Position numbers and translations under genes: made by a program
The notes under the pieces: generated by a model
What the model was told of the DNA's origin: nothing
The model's input: the letters and a program-made list of their open reading frames with translations, nothing else
The model's database searches: none
DNA from: Micromonospora pisi
GTDB lineage: Bacteria; Actinomycetota; Actinomycetes; Mycobacteriales; Micromonosporaceae
DNA length: 64,000 nt
Direction: 5' to 3'
NCBI RefSeq assembly: GCF_003633685.1
Contig: NZ_RBKT01000001.1
Coordinates: 1,488,001 to 1,552,000, forward strand
Shown here: piece by piece, positions 45,497 through 54,200 of the stretch
How positions within the stretch are numbered: the first letter of the stretch is position 1
Layout of the letters: the number at the start of each line of letters is the position of its first letter

Positions 45497-46113
45497 GCCG
45501 GGCTCCCCGTCGGTGTGGTGTTCGGATGCAGGTCGGCCAGCACACGGCCGTAGGAGTAGCGCGGGAACTGCCAGGTGCCCTCGGCGTCGGGGGGTGCGTA
45601 GCCCATCGTCAGCAGTCCCGGGTGGCCGTCGGCGATCGCCGCCGCGGTGCTCAGGTGGGCCGCGCTGTCGAAGGCCATGTTCGAAAAGAGGGCCACGCCG
45701 ACCCACAGTGCCTTCTCCGGGTGGTCCACGGCGGTCAGTCGCGCCACCAGGGCGGTACGGTCGGCGAACGACAGCGCCACAAAGGGCGGGACCTCGTCGT
45801 CGAGCTGCACCGCGTGCTCAGTGGCGTACTGCACGGCGTGACCGTTGAGCAGGTGCGCCAGGCCGGTGAGCGACTCGGCCAGCCCGCCGGCGGGGTGTTC
45901 CAGCAGTTCGACGGCGCCCGAGGTGACGGCCCCGCCACCGGTCGAGACGCCGGCTATCGCCCGGTCGTCGGACGAGCGTTTCTCCCCGGGAATGATGGTG
46001 TCCGCGAACGCCTCGAGGGTCATCGTCCTCGAAACGTCGACTTCTGGGTTGTCGGGTAGCACGGTGTCGCGCCTCCTGCGTATGGTAGGCAACGCTGCCT
46101 GTCGTTGATCCAT
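45493..46113 (-). CDS. DUF5987 family protein (SgcE8-like partner of the GMC enzyme)
   Basis: A 206-residue protein starting at ATG 46113 (MDQRQAALPTIRRRRD). Its core TMTLEAFADTIIPGEKRSSDDRAIAGVSTGGGAV recalls gluconate 2-dehydrogenase subunit 3-like proteins, which accompany GMC flavoproteins. The remainder (VPPFVALSFADRTALVARL, VGVALFSNMAFDSA) fits DUF5987, found in enediyne clusters. The absence of a signal peptide suggests a cytoplasmic complex. It overlaps the GMC gene by an ATGA, so the two are made in equal amounts. In C-1027 the small protein SgcE8 precedes SgcE9 in the same way. It may be a small subunit of the oxidoreductase. Confidence 0.75.
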   Translation of the reverse strand: MDQRQAALPTIRRRRDTVLPDNPEVDVSRTMTLEAFADTIIPGEKRSSDDRAIAGVSTGGGAVTSGAVELLEHPAGGLAESLTGLAHLLNGHAVQYATEHAVQLDDEVPPFVALSFADRTALVARLTAVDHPEKALWVGVALFSNMAFDSAAHLSTAAAIADGHPGLLTMGYAPPDAEGTWQFPRYSYGRVLADLHPNTTPTGSPA

Positions 46114-46486
46114 GGAATATGCGTTCCGCGTTGTCACCAACGCGCTCGGCAATGGACGGTCGGCAAGGGGCCGGAGCGGCGTTCCACCAGCACCGGCGAT
46201 CGACACGGCGACGTTGCGAACTCACTCCGGTGATCCGTCCGCTCGCCTGTCGCACAATTGTGCGGGGATCGCTCGTGAGCGCGCATCTTCTGAAATGCCT
46301 GGCGACCACGGGGTGGGCAGGGCTGGCAAATGCATTTTCCCGACTGCCGCCTCCCGATGGCGCTACTTCCAGATTGCCCGGTCTCCGCCGGACCGTTGTC
46401 CGAGCCGCCGCGCCATCGATAATGGGGAATCTGAAGCCGTGCCGTGCGGATCGCGGCGCGTCGGCACACCCACGACGGAGGCCGGC
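46114..46486. promoter_or_regulatory. divergent promoter region of the enediyne core operons
   Basis: This 373-bp gap separates two outward operons, DUF5987-GMC-CPYC-MFS to the left and CPYC-membrane-CopC-UnbL-UnbL-PKSE to the right. It is less GC-rich than coding DNA in places (cacaattgtgcg at 46252-46263, tgcattttcccg near 46330). The short palindrome cacaattgtg at 46252 is a possible operator. No -10 or -35 pair can be named with confidence. Confidence 0.45.
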
Positions 46487-47563
46487 ATGGTCATCGGGCG
46501 GATCGCCTCATCGGTCGTGCAGCGACAGGTCAAGTACGTGACACCGATTCCGGTGGCGTCGGCGACCGGGCTGCTCGCCCAGGTCTACGAGCAGGTGCTC
46601 GACGAGATGGGACTGGTGGTGCCGCCGGTGCAGATGCACTCCGTGGTGCCCGAACTCGCCGCGGCGTACTGGACGCTGATGCGCGAACCGCTCCTGCCGA
46701 CGGTGAACGTCGACCGGGCCGCCAAGGAAGCGGTGGCGACGGCCGTCTCGGTGGCCAACATCTGCCCGTACTGCGTCGACATGCACAGCGTCGGCATGTA
46801 CGACCTCGCCACCGAACACGACGCGGAGGCGCTGGTGGCCGACCAGCTCGACGCCCTCACCGACCCACGGCTCTACGAGATCGCGAGCTGGGCGAGGATG
46901 GCCAGCCAACCCGACGACTCCGGCGTCCGACCGGCCCCGTTCGCCGAGGCCGACCGGCCCGAACTCGTCGGCGTGGTGGTGAGCCTGCACTACCTCACCC
47001 GCATGGTCAACGTGTTCCTGTCCAACTTCCTGCTGCCGCCCGGACTCGGCCCGGCCGCCCGTCGACGGTTCAAGCACGGGGTCAGCCGGATGCTGCGTCC
47101 CAGCCTGCGTGACCCCCGCGAACCGGGCCGCTCGCTGACGCTGCTGCCGGACGCGCCGCTACCGGCCGACGCCAACTGGGCGTTGGCCAGCCACACGGTG
47201 GCGGCGGCGACGGCCCGTTCGTACGCCGCGTTCGAGGCGGCGGGTGAACGCTCGCTCTCCCCCGAGGTCCGCCAGTTGGTACGCGAACGCCTCGACACCT
47301 GGCGGGGCGAGGACACCGGGCTCAATCGGGAGTGGTGCGAGCGACTCGTGGAGCGCCTGCCCGAGCCCGACCGACCCGTTGGTCGGCTGGCGTTGTTGAC
47401 CGCACTGGCCTCGTACCAGGTGGACGAGGACGTCATCGCGGCCTTCCGGGGCCGCCACCCCGACGACGTGACCCTGCTCGACGCGGCGGCGTGGGCGAGC
47501 TACGCCGCCGCCCGCAAGGTCGGAAGCTGGCACGCCCCGCTGCCGACCCACAGGCGGTCCTGA
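46487..47563 (+). CDS. two-part AhpD-like CPYC protein, paralogue of 42687-43772
   Basis: A 358-residue protein starting at ATG 46487 with a GGAGG site. Residues 20-190 carry the AhpD-like core, with redox motif VANICPYCVDMHSVGMY and HYLTRMVNVFL. The C-terminal half (LPEPDRPVGRLALLTALASYQVDEDVI) matches the paralogue. The two proteins are about 360 residues, unusually long for the CMD family (110-200 residues), and seem to be an enediyne-cluster type. This copy leads the core operon; the other sits in the opposing operon. They may form a heterodimer handling thiol or peroxide chemistry on the core. Function is unknown. Confidence 0.8.
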   Translation: MVIGRIASSVVQRQVKYVTPIPVASATGLLAQVYEQVLDEMGLVVPPVQMHSVVPELAAAYWTLMREPLLPTVNVDRAAKEAVATAVSVANICPYCVDMHSVGMYDLATEHDAEALVADQLDALTDPRLYEIASWARMASQPDDSGVRPAPFAEADRPELVGVVVSLHYLTRMVNVFLSNFLLPPGLGPAARRRFKHGVSRMLRPSLRDPREPGRSLTLLPDAPLPADANWALASHTVAAATARSYAAFEAAGERSLSPEVRQLVRERLDTWRGEDTGLNREWCERLVERLPEPDRPVGRLALLTALASYQVDEDVIAAFRGRHPDDVTLLDAAAWASYAAARKVGSWHAPLPTHRRS

Positions 47564-47698
47564 ACTCCCGCCGAGAGCGCATTCCAGAAGAACCGCACTC
47601 GGCTGACGAGCAGCAGACTGGATGGGATCGCACTCGGCAGGCGGCCCCACGGGCCCCATCGAACAGGTGGTTCGGGCCACCGTGTCCAGGGAGGCACA

Positions 47699-48286
47699 AT
47701 GGCAACGCTTTCGACCACCGGGCGAGCGCCCGGCGTGTCCGTGAACTGGATCAACGGGGCGGGCCACCGCATCTCGCTGAACCTCTTCATGCTCGTCGTG
47801 CTGGCGCACTGGGCGGAACACCTCACCCAGGCCTTCCAGATCTACGCGCTCGACCGGCCGGTGTCGCAGTCGCGCGGCGTGCTCGGCCACTTCTTCCCGT
47901 GGCTGGTCACATCGGAGTGGCTGCACTACGGGTACGCCCTGGTGATGGTCGTCGGACTGTTCCTCCTGCGCAAGGGCTTCGTGGGCCGGGCCCGTACCTG
48001 GTGGATGGTGGCCTTCGCCATCCAGTTCTGGCACCACATCGAGCACCTGCTCCTGTTCGTCCAGGCGCAGACCGGCACCTTCTTCTTCGGGCAGGCTGCG
48101 GCGACCAGCATCGCCCAACTGATCATCCCCCGGGTCGAACTGCACCTGCTCTACAACACCATCGTCTTCCTGCCGATGGTGGTGGCTGTCTACTACCACC
48201 TGCGTCCCACCCGGACGGAACTGGACCAGGCCCCGTGTCACTGCGCCGACCGGGCGGTCAGACCGGTTTCCGTGGGACACCGATGA
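47699..48286 (+). CDS. His-rich membrane protein, unknown
   Basis: A 195-residue protein with about four membrane spans (LNLFMLVVLAHWAEH, LHYGYALVMVVGLFLL, WWMVAFAIQFWHHIEH, LYNTIVFLPMVVAVYY). His residues cluster at membrane positions (HWAEHLTQ, HFFPWLVTSEWLHYGY, FWHHIEHLL, ELHLLYN), a pattern that fits metal or haem ligands. The end has CHC. Its stop overlaps the start of a CopC-domain protein in an ATGA. Together they might form a copper or metal handling pair in the membrane, which is an inference. It lies 135 nt after the CPYC protein in the core operon. No family is named. Confidence 0.65.
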   Translation: MATLSTTGRAPGVSVNWINGAGHRISLNLFMLVVLAHWAEHLTQAFQIYALDRPVSQSRGVLGHFFPWLVTSEWLHYGYALVMVVGLFLLRKGFVGRARTWWMVAFAIQFWHHIEHLLLFVQAQTGTFFFGQAAATSIAQLIIPRVELHLLYNTIVFLPMVVAVYYHLRPTRTELDQAPCHCADRAVRPVSVGHR

Positions 48287-48879
48287 CGGACCCGCCCGGT
48301 GGCGGACCCGATCCGACCGGCCCGTCCCCGCGGCAGCGGTGGCGCGGCCGGTTAACCGCCGTCGCGTTCGTGGTGGCGGCGGTCGGGATCGGCCTACCGG
48401 CGATACTCGGCACCTCCCAGCCCGCGTCGCTCGCGTCCATGACACCCGCCGACGGGGCTCGCCTGGCCGCGGCTCCAACGTCCGTGGTGCTCGCCTTCGC
48501 CGGTGACTTCGCCCCGGACGAGGTGCACGTGACGGTGGCGACCGCGGCCGGCGTCACCGTCTCCGAAGGCGATCCCCAGGTGGACGGCGACGATGTCCGG
48601 GTGCAGACCGGCTCCGCCGGCCCCGGCGGGTACCTGGTCGCGTACCACGTCCTGCTCGACGACGGCCGGTCGCTGTCCGGGATGAGCAGGTACACCGTCG
48701 ACCCCTCGCTGCCCGACGCCCGGGCCGCCGAGTCGTCGGGTCAGCCGTCGCCGGCCGCCGACGCGCACGCCCACGTGCCTCCGGCGGATCCGGTCAACGT
48801 CGCGCTCACCTGTGTCGCCGTGGTGCTCGTCGGCGCGATGGCGGTGTTGCTGCTGAGCCGGCCCCGGATACGCGAATGA
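48283..48879 (+). CDS. CopC-domain exported protein with C-terminal membrane anchor
   Basis: A 198-residue protein starting at ATG 48283. A cytoplasmic basic start precedes a signal-like span (about residues 24-42). A CopC-like immunoglobulin domain follows: SLASMTPADGARLAAAPTSVVLAFAGD through LLDDGRSLSGMSRYTV. In typical CopC proteins the mature N terminus is a copper-binding His (HAxLxxSxPADG); here that position lacks His. A linker contains AHAHV, and a final span (LTCVAVVLVGAMAVLLLS) anchors the C terminus. It is coupled to the membrane protein upstream. It may have a structural or metal-related role; the usual copper brace is doubtful. Confidence 0.72.
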   Translation: MTDPPGGGPDPTGPSPRQRWRGRLTAVAFVVAAVGIGLPAILGTSQPASLASMTPADGARLAAAPTSVVLAFAGDFAPDEVHVTVATAAGVTVSEGDPQVDGDDVRVQTGSAGPGGYLVAYHVLLDDGRSLSGMSRYTVDPSLPDARAAESSGQPSPAADAHAHVPPADPVNVALTCVAVVLVGAMAVLLLSRPRIRE

Positions 48880-48986
48880 CGTCACCCGGGGCGACAGCGC
48901 ACGCCAGGAGACGTGTTCGGACCGATTGACGGATCACGATGAGGGAAAGGCGCCGACCGGCAGCCGAGAACGGGCACGGAGGTACC

Positions 48987-49982
48987 ATGCCGACCACATT
49001 CGGCGCGCTGCGCAGCCTGATGATGACGCCCAGTCTGGCGGATGTGAGCTTCGCCGGCCGGAAGTTCCCGGTGCGTCCCACCGAGGCGACCCGCCGGCTG
49101 GAAGCCATTCCGCAGGCCGTGATCTGTGGCTTCGAATGGGCGATCGACGCGCGCACCCTCTGGGAGGTGGAACGCAGACTCGCCCTCGTGGAGCCGGAGA
49201 TGCGGGGATTTGCCTACGAAGGCGCGACCATGGCGTACACGATCCGCGACGCCATGGCCGGTGGGCGCGGCGGGCGGGCCCGGGAACTGCTCAGCGGCTC
49301 CGGCCAGCCGCACATCTTCCTCACCTACATCGGCATCGGATTCGCGATGGCCCGGCTGCCGCGGATGCTGTGGCGCAACGTACTGCCCGACCTGACCGGT
49401 ACGCCGTACTACCCGACGATGAGCTGGCTGGCGGTGGACGGGCTCGGCTTCGACCGCGCCTACTTCGACACCGGCAGGTGGGTGACCCGCCAGGCGCGGC
49501 CCCGGCCCTACCCGTGGCAGGGCCATCCGGCCTACTTCTCCCGGGCCTGGGACCAGGGCGTCGGCCGGGCGTTGTGGTTCATCCACGGCGCCCAGGTGGC
49601 ACAGGTCGCCTCGGCGGTGGATCGCTTCGACGCCGATCGGCGAGCCGACCTATGGAGCGGGGTCGGTCTCGCCGCGACCTACGCCGGCGGCTGCGGCGAG
49701 GCCGAACTGGCCGATCTGCGCCGACTGGCCGGCGGGCACACCCGTGACCTGGCCCAGGGCTCGGTGTTCGCCGCGAAGGCACGCTTCTTCTCCGGCTTCG
49801 AGCCGCGCCACACCGAGGTCGCCGTCCGCGCGCTGGCCGATCTGGACCTCGCCGCCGCCGCGCGACTGGCCGACGAGGTCGCCGCCGGCGGCCTGGCGGC
49901 GACGGACGTGCCGGAGTACGAGGTCTGGCGGGCCCTGGTCCGGTCCGGCCTGCCGTTGGCCGGTGCCCGCTCGCCACGCTGA
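48987..49982 (+). CDS. unbL: enediyne protein UnbL (DUF1702), copy 1
   Basis: A 331-residue DUF1702 protein starting at ATG 48987, with GGAGG before it. Conserved segments are MRGFAYEGATMAY, FLTYIGIGFAMARLPR, WLAVDGLGFDRAYF, WDQGVGRALWFI and LWSGVGLAATYAGGCG. UnbL (SgcE3-type) proteins of about 330 residues accompany enediyne PKS genes in all known clusters. The fold and chemistry are unknown. Adjacent, on the same strand, is a second DUF1702 protein with the same motifs, then the PKSE gene. Either copy might be the true UnbL counterpart; I place the label on both families and on this one only by order. Confidence 0.82.
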   Translation: MPTTFGALRSLMMTPSLADVSFAGRKFPVRPTEATRRLEAIPQAVICGFEWAIDARTLWEVERRLALVEPEMRGFAYEGATMAYTIRDAMAGGRGGRARELLSGSGQPHIFLTYIGIGFAMARLPRMLWRNVLPDLTGTPYYPTMSWLAVDGLGFDRAYFDTGRWVTRQARPRPYPWQGHPAYFSRAWDQGVGRALWFIHGAQVAQVASAVDRFDADRRADLWSGVGLAATYAGGCGEAELADLRRLAGGHTRDLAQGSVFAAKARFFSGFEPRHTEVAVRALADLDLAAAARLADEVAAGGLAATDVPEYEVWRALVRSGLPLAGARSPR

Positions 49983-50165
49983 CCCACTCCCCGCACCATT
50001 CGACCGCCCGCCCCGGGACGGAATGGTGCCGCGCGCGCGTGGCACCGCAGGAAGCAAATTGCGCTGTTGCGAGTGGGCAACGCAGAAGAAGAAGTGAACG
50101 ACAATCACTGCGACGATTTTCCTGAACATCATTCGATTCATGTGACGATTGCTGGGGAGCGTTCC

Positions 50166-51137
50166 ATGAGCATCTATCGGACGCTGCGACGCCGCATCCT
50201 GACTCCCAATGTCTCCGAGACCAGGATGGACACCCGCGGCTTTCATGTGAAGAGCGAAGAAGGACGCGACCTGTTGGAAACCATCGGGGCGAGCTTTCTG
50301 ACCGGGTACGGCTACGCGGCCGAGGCCCGTACGTCCCGGGAGGCCGAGCAGCGACTCGAAGGCGTCCCGCTCCGATTCCGGGGGTTCGCCTACGAGGGGG
50401 CCGCCATGGGATTCGCGGTCCGGGAGGGACTTCCGGTCGGTGGCCGGGGCCTGGTCGCGGACTTCCTGGCCGGTCGCGGCGACGCCCACGTCTACATGGT
50501 CTACGTGGGCGTCGGCTGGGCCATGGCGCGACTGCCGAGGTTCCGCTGGTCGACGCTGACCGCACCGGATCCGCTGCTGCGCTGGTTGGTGCTGGACGGC
50601 TACGGCTTCCACCAGGCGTACTTCCAGACCGACCGCTACATCCACCAGCAGTACCAGGAAAAAGACTTCCCCTGGCCGTCCGACCACTTCAGGTGGTACG
50701 CGAACCGCGCCATCGACCAGGGCATCGGTCGGGCCATGTGGTTCGTCGGCGGCACCGACGCCGAACTCGTCGCGACAATGATCAACAATTTTCCCGAGTC
50801 ACGCCGCGCCGACCTGTACAGCGGCGCCGGCCTCGCCGCGACCTATGCCGGCGGCTGCGACGAACCGGAGCTGCGCCGGCTGTGGGACCTCGGCTGGGAC
50901 TACCGGCCACAGATCGCGCAGGGTTCGGCCTTCGCGGCCGGCGCGCGGGCCCGCGCCGGGCTGATCGTCCCGCACAACGAGATCGCCACCCAGCTGTTCT
51001 GCGGCACCTCCGTCGAGCAGGCGTGGAAGGTCACCGACGAGGCACTGGTCGACCTGCCGGACGACCACGTGACGCCGTCGTGGGAGGTGTGGCGACAGCG
51101 GATCGCCGACTCGTTCACCGCGCATACACACCACTGA
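50166..51137 (+). CDS. second DUF1702/UnbL-type protein
   Basis: A 323-residue protein starting at ATG 50166 with GGGGAG ahead. It shares with the upstream gene the motifs FRGFAYEGAAMGFAVREG, VGVGWAMARLPRF, WLVLDGYGFHQAYF, AIDQGIGRAMWFVGG and LYSGAGLAATYAGGCD. The overall layout and length are the same, so the pair arose by duplication. A gap of 183 nt lies before it and 70 nt separate it from the PKS. Two DUF1702 proteins next to each other suggest a heteromer or two successive steps during processing of the polyene. No catalytic residues can be identified. Confidence 0.8.
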   Translation: MSIYRTLRRRILTPNVSETRMDTRGFHVKSEEGRDLLETIGASFLTGYGYAAEARTSREAEQRLEGVPLRFRGFAYEGAAMGFAVREGLPVGGRGLVADFLAGRGDAHVYMVYVGVGWAMARLPRFRWSTLTAPDPLLRWLVLDGYGFHQAYFQTDRYIHQQYQEKDFPWPSDHFRWYANRAIDQGIGRAMWFVGGTDAELVATMINNFPESRRADLYSGAGLAATYAGGCDEPELRRLWDLGWDYRPQIAQGSAFAAGARARAGLIVPHNEIATQLFCGTSVEQAWKVTDEALVDLPDDHVTPSWEVWRQRIADSFTAHTHH

Positions 51138-51207
51138 TTTTCGCCCACGTAGCGCCCACCGCAGCGTACCAGCCGCACCGGGCCATGGGAGAAGGAGTCG
51201 TACACGG

Positions 51208-54200
51208 ATGACCAGAATCGCGATTGTAGGGATGGCGTGCCGCTACCCGGACGCCACCTCGCCGAGAGAGCTGTGGGAGAACGCGGTGGCCGGACGCCGC
51301 GCCTTCCGCCGGCTGCCCGACGTCCGGATGCGGCTGGAGGACTACTACGACCCCGATCCGTCGACGCCGGACCGCTTCTACGCCCGCACCGCGGCGGTCA
51401 TCGAGGGGTACGAGTTCAACCGGATCGCCTACAAGGTCGCGGGCAGCACGTACCGCTCCACCGACCTTACCCACTGGCTGGCACTGGACGTGGCCGCGAT
51501 GGCCCTCGCCGACGCCGGCTTCCCGATGGCCGAGGGCCTGCCCCGCGAGCGGACCGGTGTCATCGTCGGCAACAGCCTGACCGGCGAGTTCTCCCGGGCG
51601 AACCAGCTACGTCTACGGTGGCCGTTCGTACGCCGGATGGTCGCGGCCGCGCTCAAGGAGCAGGAGTGGGACGACGACCAGCTCGGCACCTTCCTCGACG
51701 ACTTCGAAGCCACCTTCAAGAGTCCGTTCCCGGAGATCGACGAGGACACCCTGGCCGGTGGTCTGTCGAACACCATCGCCGGCCGGATCTGCAACCACTT
51801 CGACCTCAAGGGCGGCGGCTACACCGTCGACGGCGCCTGCTCGTCGTCACTGCTGTCGGTGGCCACCGCGTGCAAGGGCCTGGTCGACGGTGAGCTGGAT
51901 GTCGTGGTGGCCGGCGGGGTGGACCTCTCCATCGACCCGTTCGAGATCATCGGGTTCGCCAAGACCGGTGCGCTGGCGCGCAGGGAGATGAAGGTCTACG
52001 ACAAGGGCTCCAACGGCTTCTGGCCCGGCGAGGGCTGCGGCATGGTGGTGCTGATGCGCGAGGACGAGGCGCGCCGCGCCGGACACCGCATCTACACCAC
52101 GATCGCCGGCTGGGGCATCTCCTCGGACGGCAAGGGCAGCATCACCCGGCCCGAGATGAGCGGGTACCAGCTCGCGCTGCGCCGGGCCTACGAGCGGGCC
52201 GGGTTCGGCGTCGAGACGGTCGCGATGTTCGAGGGGCACGGCACCGGCACCGCCGTCGGGGACGCCAACGAGCTGGGCGCGCTGTCGCTGGCCCGCAGCG
52301 CGGGCGGCCAAGCGCCGGTCCCGGCGGCGATCAGCTCGGTCAAGGGCATGATCGGCCACACCAAGGCCGCGGCCGGCGTGGCCGGCCTGATCAAGGCGAC
52401 GATGGCGGTGCACCACCACGTACTGCCGCCGACCATCGGCTGTACCGACCCGCACGAGCTGCTCACCGGTCCCGACGCACAGCTGAGGGTGCTGCGCAAG
52501 GCGGAGCCCTTCCCCACCGACATACCGGTACGCGCCGGTGTCACCGCCATGGGGTTCGGCGGCATCAACACCCACATCGTGCTGGAGAACGACGGTCCAC
52601 GGCGCCGGACCCGGTTCGACACCCGCATGCGGGCACTTGCCTCGTCGCTACAGGACGTCGAACTCCTGGTGGTGGACGCCGGCTCGGCCGCCGAACTGGG
52701 TGAACGGCTCACCCGCCTGGTCGAGTTCGTTCCGACGATCGCGTACGCCCAGCTCAGTGACCTGGCCGTGACGCTGCATCGGGAGCTGCGCGAGCTACCG
52801 TACCGGGCGGCGGTGGTGGTCTCCTCGCCCGAGGACGCGGAACGCCGGCTGCGCGGGCTGGTCGAGAAGGTCGACGCCGGTGAGACGATGTCGTTCGACG
52901 CGGACGGGCGTGCCTTCCTCGGCCACGCCAGCGGTCCCGGCCGGATCGGCTACCTCTTCCCCGGTCAGGGCTCGGGTCGCGGCACCAGCGGCGGAGCGAT
53001 GCGGCGACGTTTCACCGAAGCCGACGAGACCTACCTGCGGGCCGCCCTACCGACGGGCGGTGACACCATCGCCACCGAGGTCGCCCAGCCGCGCATCGTC
53101 ACCGGCTCGCTCGCCGGCCTGCGGGTGCTGTCGACGCTGGGCCTGGAGGCCACCATCGCGGTCGGGCACAGCCTCGGCGAGATCACCGCGCTGCACTGGG
53201 CGGGCGCTCTGGACGAGGAGATGCTACTCGAGGTGGCCGCGATCCGCGGCGCCACCATGAGCCGGCACAGTGCGTCCGGCACGATGGCCAGCATCAGCGC
53301 CGCCCCGGAGACGGTGGATCGCCTGATGGCCGACCTGCCGGTGGTGATCGGCGGGTTCAACGGACCGCAGCAGACCGTGGTCGCCGGCACCGTCGAGGCG
53401 GTCGAGGAGATCTGCGTCCGGGCCCGTGACAACGGCCTGAGCGCCGTCCGGCTGTCGGTGTCGCACGCCTTCCACTCCCCACTGGTCGCCCCGGCGGCCG
53501 GCGCGTTCGGCGCGGCCCTGGCCGGCAAGCGGTTCGGTCCGGTCGATCGCCGGATCGTCTCCACGGTCACCGGCGAGCAACTGCCCGCCAGCACCGACAT
53601 CCCGGCCCTGCTGCACCGGCAGATCACCGACCCGGTGCTGTTCAGCCAGGCGGTGGCCGTCGCGGCCAAGGAGGTCGACCTGTTCGTCGAGGTCGGGCCG
53701 GGGCGGGTGCTCAGCGGTCTGGCCACCGGGTCGACCGACGTACCGGCGGTCGCGCTGGACACCGACGACGAGTCGCTGGTCGGGGTGCTCCGGGTGGCCG
53801 GGGCCGCGTTCGTGATGAACGCCGCGCCGGTCGACGCCGCGCTGTTCCACGGCCGCCTAGTGCGCCCGTTGCAGGTCGGCACCGAGTTCAAGTTCTTCGC
53901 CAGCCCCTGCGAGTCGGCGCCGCAGGTGGACATCCGCGCCAGCCGTACCGCCACGCAGGCCGAACCGGCGGGCACCGACGCCACCGCGCCGGTCGACCCC
54001 GGGCAGTCGAGCCTGGACCTGCTACGCCGGCTCGCCTCCGAACGGGCCGAACTGCCGCTGGAGCTGGTCCGCGAGGAGAGCCGGCTCCTCGACGACCTGC
54101 ATCTGAGCTCGATCACCGTCGGTCAGGTCGTCAACGAGGTCGCCGGCCAGCTCGGCATCTCCGCCGCGCAGACCCCGACCAACTTCGCGACCGCCACCGT

